A DNA stretch of 8,451 bases from Candidatus Latescibacterota bacterium. GTDB taxonomy: Bacteria > Latescibacterota > UBA2968 > GCA-2709665. The notes under the pieces were generated by a model that saw nothing but the letters and a program-made list of their open reading frames with translations, was not told the origin of the DNA and made no database searches. A program made the position numbers and the translations under genes. This document shows positions 4,787 to 8,451 of this stretch, piece after piece; position 1 is the stretch's first letter; every line of letters starts with the position of its first letter. The stretch lies in the NCBI GenBank assembly GCA_030746455.1, contig JASLMQ010000617.1, positions 1 through 8,451 on the forward strand. The letters are read 5' to 3'.

Positions 4787-5857
4787 ATGACCGTGGCGCG
4801 AAGGGCCTTCGACATCCGCGGGACCATCGAGTGCGGTTGGAATCTCTTCCACCGCAAGGGCTTCTCCACGGACCCCGCCGATATCGCGGTCAACCATGAC
4901 TTCCTGGATCACCTGGCCGCAGCGGGTCTGAACTGGCTCGTGGTCTTCTGGACGAACGGCGACGGCTTCAGGGATGCGTGGCACGAGGCGGCCAAGTACG
5001 CCCACGCGAAGGGCATTCGGCTGGCGAGGGCGATCTACGGGTTCAGCGGAGGGGGACCGGAGCACCGGATGGCCGAGCCGGACGTGCCCGCGCATCTCCT
5101 GATGCCGAGCTCCTGGGGGACCGATACGGCCCTCTGCCCGCACGATGAAGAGACGAGAGAGTGGATGGCGGGCATTCTGGCCGATCGACTAGAGCCCGAA
5201 CTGGACGGCATCGACATCGAACCGGCCAGGGAGATCGGACGCCACTGTATCTGTGGTCAGTGCAGCGCGCTGGGGCCCCACGAGTGGGACGTGATGGTGG
5301 TGAACTTCCTGACTGAGCGGATTCACGAGATCCGGCCCGATGCGGAGGTGATGCTTCACATCAAGATGGACCCCGACCGGGGAGGCAAGCGGCGGATGGC
5401 GGAGACGTTTAGGGGGATCACGGAACAGGTGCGACACATCTTCGCGTGGGGTGCGGACGAAGAGACGTCGCTCGTGGACTGGCTCGATGCCGCGCCGCGG
5501 TTCGAACACTTCGCGAAGCTGGGGCGCGCGCTGTTGTTTCCGGAGGTCGGGGCGGATCACCCCGTCGAGACTCGGGTGGCCCGAACCTTCAGTTGGTGCC
5601 GGACGGCCGCCGGACGGGGGAAGACGGGTTACATGTTCGACTACCGGATCTTCGGTGGGCGGGAGCGGAAGGGCCACGAGCAAGCGGATCCCTACACGCG
5701 GAGGGGAGTGCAGCTCCCGGCATCGATCGCGTTGATGGGTGCGGCGATGCAGGACCCCTATCTGGACGAGGCGGGACAGCGCGGGCTGATCGCGCGGTGG
5801 CGCGAGGAGACGGATTGGGATCTGGAGGATGAGGGGCGGTTTTACGGAGAGGCGTGA
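4787..5857 (+). CDS. TIM-barrel glycoside hydrolase-like protein of unknown specificity
   Basis: A 356-residue soluble protein with no signal peptide. It reads like a (beta/alpha)8 barrel of the putative-glycosidase type: a first strand with RGTIECGWN (11-19), then AAAGLNWLVVFWTNGDG (44-60), AHAKGIRLARAIYGF (73-87), DGIDIEP (140-146) and PDAEVMLHIKMDP (184-196). E145, at the end of the strand in DGIDIEP, is in a typical position for a barrel catalytic acid. It is soon followed by CICGQC (154-159), a pattern I associate with uncharacterised barrel proteins that open a metal site near the active cleft. I place the start at the ATG at 4787 because AAAGG lies 11 bases upstream and conserved-looking sequence begins soon after. 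An in-frame ATG at 4736, lacking a clear ribosome binding site, would add 17 residues. It stands alone on the plus strand. A role in carbohydrate breakdown is inferred; the fold call is from pattern, not search. Confidence 0.68.
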   Translation: MTVARRAFDIRGTIECGWNLFHRKGFSTDPADIAVNHDFLDHLAAAGLNWLVVFWTNGDGFRDAWHEAAKYAHAKGIRLARAIYGFSGGGPEHRMAEPDVPAHLLMPSSWGTDTALCPHDEETREWMAGILADRLEPELDGIDIEPAREIGRHCICGQCSALGPHEWDVMVVNFLTERIHEIRPDAEVMLHIKMDPDRGGKRRMAETFRGITEQVRHIFAWGADEETSLVDWLDAAPRFEHFAKLGRALLFPEVGADHPVETRVARTFSWCRTAAGRGKTGYMFDYRIFGGRERKGHEQADPYTRRGVQLPASIALMGAAMQDPYLDEAGQRGLIARWREETDWDLEDEGRFYGEA

Positions 5858-5969
5858 GTCGTGGTTCGGGAAGGCGGTTTGGGGTCCCGGAACCGCTGGG
5901 CAGCTCATCAGGCCCAAGCCATTGCATCGGCTAATCCTGCGAAGGCGGTCCATCCGTCCACACCGAGTG

Positions 5970-5994
5970 CCTGAGCCGCCGCAGGCGGGTCAGG
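5970..5994. terminator. Strong hairpin downstream of the glycosidase-like gene
   Basis: CCTGAGCCGCC (5970-5980) and GGCGGGTCAGG (5984-5994) form an 11-bp stem with one mismatch and a 3-base GCA loop, 113 bases past the plus-strand stop. No T tract follows on either strand. Its place in a convergent gap suggests transcript-end protection or Rho-assisted termination, or it may be a REP-like repeat. Confidence 0.35.
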
Positions 5995-6081
5995 TGTATC
6001 GAGGTGGAAGGACCAGGAATCCCGACACCCCTAGGCAAGGCAAACCGGCCCGGATCTCTCCCAGGCCCGGCCTTCGATACA

Positions 6082-6113
6082 ATCTGGGCCCGGACCGAAG
6101 TCCGGACCCAGAT
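6082..6113. terminator. Strong hairpin downstream of ridA
   Basis: ATCTGGGCCCGGAC (6082-6095) and GTCCGGACCCAGAT (6100-6113) form a 14-bp stem with a single C-A mismatch and a CGAA loop. It lies 74 bases past the ridA stop on the minus strand. It has no T tract. Its core, CCGGA...AAGTCCGG, recurs upstream of ridA at 6710-6724, so it may be a dispersed palindrome that also serves as a transcript end. Confidence 0.4.
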
Positions 6114-6187
6114 CACTCAGGCAGATGGGGTAGCTGCGTTCAGCGGACAAGCAACATCCCTGGCCCATCATACAACGCGTTATAGGC

Positions 6188-6646
6188 CTATCTCACCTCC
6201 GCCATCACCTCTACTTCTACCGCCGAGCCGAGCGGGAGCTCGTTGACGCCCACGGCGACGCGCGCGTGCCTTCCGGCCTCGCCCAGTACCTCCGCGAAGA
6301 GTTCGGAAGCGCCGTTGATGACCTTCGGCTGATCGGTGAAGCCATCGGCAGAACAGACGAATCCGGCTACCCGCACGAGTTGGGCGATGTTGTTGAGCGA
6401 TCCCGCCTCGGCCCTGAGCACGGCCAGCGCGTTGAGCCCGCACAGCTTTGCCGCCTCGTAGCCCTCCTCCAGCGTGAGATCCGCTCCGACCTTCCCCGAG
6501 TATCTCACTTCGCCGTCGACCGTCGGTATCTGCCCGGCCACGTAGATGATGTCGCCGGATCGCCTGGCGCGAACGTAGGCGCCGGCGGGCTGCGGTGGCT
6601 CAGGTAGCGTGAGTCCCATCTGGATGAGCCTTTGTTCTGCTGACAT
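6188..6646 (-). CDS. RidA family protein (YjgF/YER057c/UK114)
   Basis: A 152-residue cytoplasmic protein of the RidA/YjgF superfamily. Archetypal members are trimers that hydrolyse reactive enamine/imine intermediates, such as those made by PLP-dependent serine/threonine dehydratases. It matches the longer '-like_1' subgroup: [17 protein letters not shown] start ([13 protein letters not shown] at 10-22), YVAGQIP (35-41), [20 protein letters not shown] (51-70), [20 protein letters not shown] (93-112) and [20 protein letters not shown] (122-141). R129 sits where RidA has its substrate-carboxylate-binding arginine, so catalysis is plausible, but many members of this subgroup are untested. The ATG at 6644-6646 has AAGGGA 8 bases upstream; 24 earlier in-frame codons run through a palindrome and are not part of the protein. 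It lies downstream of proS on the same strand, 227 bases away, so its own promoter is likely; TATCAT at 6671-6666 is a weak -10 candidate. Confidence 0.92.
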   Translation of the reverse strand: MSAEQRLIQMGLTLPEPPQPAGAYVRARRSGDIIYVAGQIPTVDGEVRYSGKVGADLTLEEGYEAAKLCGLNALAVLRAEAGSLNNIAQLVRVAGFVCSADGFTDQPKVINGASELFAEVLGEAGRHARVAVGVNELPLGSAVEVEVMAEVR

Positions 6647-6707
6647 TTCGGTTCCCTTCTGGGTGATGATATCTTCGGTTGTGGTAGCTGCGATGGTGTT
6701 CTGCCGC

Positions 6708-6726
6708 CCCCGGATCAAGTCCGGGG
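6708..6726. repeat. CCCCGGA-TCAAG-TCCGGGG palindrome
   Basis: A 7-bp perfect stem with a 5-base TCAAG loop, upstream of ridA. CCGGATCAAGTCCGG palindromes are, as I recall, abundant dispersed repeats in several bacterial groups, notably alphaproteobacteria. The 6082-6113 hairpin shares its core. Confidence 0.5.
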
Positions 6727-6767
6727 CAGGCTCTTCCAGGGCTCGACGCCTTGCTCATGCACCTGCT

Positions 6768-6836
6768 CCTGGGGCTGACGCCCCAGGCTATTGACTGTCG
6801 CCCCTCCGGGGCTTGGCCGCAAACTCCGCGACGGAG
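6768..6836. repeat. Cluster of three short GC-rich hairpins
   Basis: CCTGGGGC-TGAC-GCCCCAGG (6768-6787), GCCCC-TCC-GGGGC (6800-6812) and CTCCG-CGA-CGGAG (6824-6836) follow one another in the gap between proS and ridA. A further inverted repeat, GAAGCC/GGCTTC (6848-6853 and 6864-6869), lies just past the proS stop. The block resembles an interspersed repeat I have seen in planctomycete-like genomes (a CTGGGGCT...GCCCCAGGCTATTGA pattern), recalled without checking. It may end the proS transcript, although no T tract is present. Confidence 0.45.
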
Positions 6837-6873
6837 ATCGTGGGGATGAAGCCCTACGCTAATGGCTTCCCAG

Positions 6874-8451
6874 TTACTCCTTCATCAGGGACTGAACGTG
6901 CGCGAGGAGATCTGAGAGCGGGACGTCGGAGCGCTCGTCCTCGTGGCGGAGCTTGACCTCGACTTGCCCCTTCTCCAGGCCGCGTGAGCCCACGGTGATC
7001 CGGATCGGGACGCCGACAAGATCCGCATCGTTGAACTTCACCCCGGCCCTCTCGTCGCGGTCGTCCAGAAGCACCTCGATACCGGCCTCCTGGAGGTCGG
7101 CGTAGATCTTCTCGGCCGCCTCCATCTCCCCGTCCGCCTTCTTGCCCCCCAGGACGACGATGTGGACGTGGAAGGGCGCGATCGACATCGGCCAGATGAT
7201 GCCGTTGTCATCGTGATGCGCCTCGATCACGCAGGCCAGGAGCCTCCCGGTGCCGATGCCGTAGGAACCCATCACGACGGGCCGGGACTTCCCGGATTCG
7301 TCCAGGACGGCCACCCCCAGGGCCTCGCTGTACTTCGTTCCGAGCTTGAATATATTTCCCGCCTCGATCCCGCGCGTGCTCCGGAGGGCAGCGCCGCAGG
7401 CGGGGCACGGCATTCCTTCCTCGACCGCGACGAGGTCGGCTACGATATCGGGCTCGTAGTCGCGTCCCGCGTTCACGTTGAGATAGTGGTAGTCCACCTT
7501 GTTGGCGCCGGACACGAGGTTGGACGACTGGGCCACGAAGTCGTCCACCACCACGAGTACAGAGTCATCTGCAGAGATGGGCGAGCCGTATCCCGGCTCG
7601 GAGCCGGCCGCACGGATCTCGTCGTCGGTCGCGGGGCGCATCTCTGCCGCTTTGACGGCGTTGGCGAGCTTGGTCTCGTTGAGCTCGTGATCTCCCCTAA
7701 CGATGGCGAAGACGAAGCGGTCTTCCCCTTCGATCGTGCCGATCATGAAGACCGCCTTGGCGGTCTTGCTCTCGGGGATGTCGAGAAACTCGGCGAGCTC
7801 CGCGATGGTAGTACATCCTGGGGTGTGTACCTCCTCGAGCGGCTTCGGATCCTCCACCACTGGATCCTCGCGCCGGTACTCGGCGACCTGCCGGTTGGCG
7901 CGGTAGTCGCAGCCGTCGCACAGCAGCAGCGTGTCTTCGCCTGCTGCGTTGAGGTACATGAACTCGTGGGCGCCCGTCCCGCCCATCATGCCCGTGTCGC
8001 TCTCCACGGAAATGACCGAGTCGCCCAGTCCCACCCGCGCGAAGATCTTCTCGTAGGCACGGAACATGTCCTGGTAGGTCTCATCCAGGCTGTCCTCGTC
8101 CAGGTGGAAGCTGTAGGCGTCCTTCATCGTGAACTCGCGGACGCGGATCAGACCGCCGCGGCTGCGGGGTTCGTCGCGGAACTTGGTCTGGATCTGGAAG
8201 ACGCTCATCGGCACCTGGCGGTAGCTGTGGATCAGATACCTGGCCAGGTCCGTCACGGCTTCCTCGTGAGTCATGGCCAGGCACATATCGCGCTCGGCCC
8301 GGTCCTGCATGCGGAGCATCTCCGGACCGACTTCGCTCCACCGTCCGCTCTCCTGCCAGAGCTCCGCGGGCTGGACGATGGGCATCACGAGCTCCGCGCA
8401 GTCGATGGCGGCCATCTCCTCTCGGAAGATGGCCTCGATCTTGCGCTTCAC
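6874..8451 (-). CDS. proS: Prolyl-tRNA synthetase, bacterial type (5' end beyond window)
   Basis: Class II aminoacyl-tRNA synthetase charging tRNA-Pro in the cytoplasm. 525 codons are visible to a TAA at 6874-6876; the frame runs off the right edge, and about 50 N-terminal residues of a usual ~570 are outside. The first visible codon is GTG but is internal. In order: QPAELWQESGRW (27-38); the proline-binding TxE loop MTHEEAVTDL (60-69); motif 2 with FRDEPRSRGGLIRVREF (91-107) and KDAYSFH (110-116); CDGCDYRAN (178-186); the inserted YbaK-like editing domain (about 205-345) with RGDHELNETKL (252-262) and ANKVDYHYLNVNAGRD (316-331), which deacylates mischarged Ala-tRNA-Pro; motif 3 GSYGIGTGR (395-403); and the anticodon-binding domain (about 425-525) with LLDDRDERAGVKFNDAD (461-477). 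All key motifs are intact. The 'PRSRGGLIR' wording in motif 2 differs from the more common 'PRFGLMR' and marks a subgroup. ridA lies downstream. Confidence 0.96.
   Translation of the reverse strand: MKRKIEAIFREEMAAIDCAELVMPIVQPAELWQESGRWSEVGPEMLRMQDRAERDMCLAMTHEEAVTDLARYLIHSYRQVPMSVFQIQTKFRDEPRSRGGLIRVREFTMKDAYSFHLDEDSLDETYQDMFRAYEKIFARVGLGDSVISVESDTGMMGGTGAHEFMYLNAAGEDTLLLCDGCDYRANRQVAEYRREDPVVEDPKPLEEVHTPGCTTIAELAEFLDIPESKTAKAVFMIGTIEGEDRFVFAIVRGDHELNETKLANAVKAAEMRPATDDEIRAAGSEPGYGSPISADDSVLVVVDDFVAQSSNLVSGANKVDYHYLNVNAGRDYEPDIVADLVAVEEGMPCPACGAALRSTRGIEAGNIFKLGTKYSEALGVAVLDESGKSRPVVMGSYGIGTGRLLACVIEAHHDDNGIIWPMSIAPFHVHIVVLGGKKADGEMEAAEKIYADLQEAGIEVLLDDRDERAGVKFNDADLVGVPIRITVGSRGLEKGQVEVKLRHEDERSDVPLSDLLAHVQSLMKE

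Larger units (their letters stand above)
5858..6187. other. Convergent intergenic region without genes
   Basis: These 330 bases lie between the 3' ends of the glycosidase-like gene (plus) and ridA (minus). They contain the second copy of the TCGTGGTTCG...AAGGCGG motif (5859-5877) and two strong hairpins (5970-5994 and 6082-6113). Open frames crossing the region lack ribosome binding sites and recognisable protein character. No RNA gene is apparent. Confidence 0.6.

Noticed and set aside
4335..4790. Plus-strand frames across the same repeat (ASAFA, RLRGF and LPPSR patterns)
   Set aside because: Low-complexity by-products of the repeat in other frames, partly antisense to the membrane-protein start.
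5189..5953. Long minus-strand frame opposite the glycosidase-like gene
   Set aside because: Pro/Arg/His-rich composition typical of a shadow frame, with no family resemblance.
6647..6718. In-frame N-terminal extension of RidA by 24 codons
   Set aside because: The extension runs into a palindromic repeat, is unlike family N-termini, and the internal ATG at 6644-6646 has a good ribosome binding site.

Overview
The window is GC-rich, gene-dense bacterial DNA, probably from an uncultured or metagenome-derived lineage. Bacterial-type prolyl-tRNA synthetase, Shine-Dalgarno-led genes and a MazG-like pyrophosphohydrolase make it bacterial. A Gfo/Idh/MocA oxidoreductase of the 'SAVP' kind beside a TIM-barrel glycosidase-like gene, with gaps full of short palindromes and repeats, recalls sugar-degrading, repeat-rich phyla such as Latescibacterota, Planctomycetota or Hydrogenedentota. 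This placement is only an impression; no phylogenetic marker was compared.

Layout. Positions 1-105 are the 3' end of an IS630-family transposase (+) running off the left edge. It abuts a minus-strand gene for a 176-residue unknown protein (83-613), which the insertion appears to have cut short. Upstream of that gene, on the same strand, is a small two-helix membrane protein (691-921). After a gap with a cloverleaf-like inverted repeat and a 24-base perfect palindrome come two tightly coupled minus-strand genes: a Gfo/Idh/MocA oxidoreductase (1543-2730) and, 4 bases downstream, a MazG/RS21-C6-like NTP pyrophosphohydrolase (1194-1538). The next gap (2731-3026) carries inverted arrays of a 7-base repeat. 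A large multi-pass membrane protein (3027-4367, minus) is divergent from a TIM-barrel glycosidase-like protein (4787-5857, plus). The 419 bases between them hold a six-copy 15-base tandem repeat, a three-arm GTCAGA structure and a possible promoter. A convergent gap of 330 bases with two strong hairpins separates this gene from a RidA-family protein (6188-6646, minus). Upstream of ridA, a 227-base palindrome-rich gap leads to prolyl-tRNA synthetase (6874-8451, minus), which runs off the right edge and lacks about its first 50 residues.

How the genes fit together. proS and ridA are housekeeping. The oxidoreductase and the glycosidase-like protein could both serve carbohydrate turnover, but they are not in one transcription unit and no transporter or regulator links them. 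I see no tRNA, rRNA, CRISPR array, phage gene or defence cassette. I do not find a convincing new multi-gene system. The most interesting signals are the IS630 junction, the repeat families filling the gaps, and sequence departures in otherwise ordinary enzyme families.
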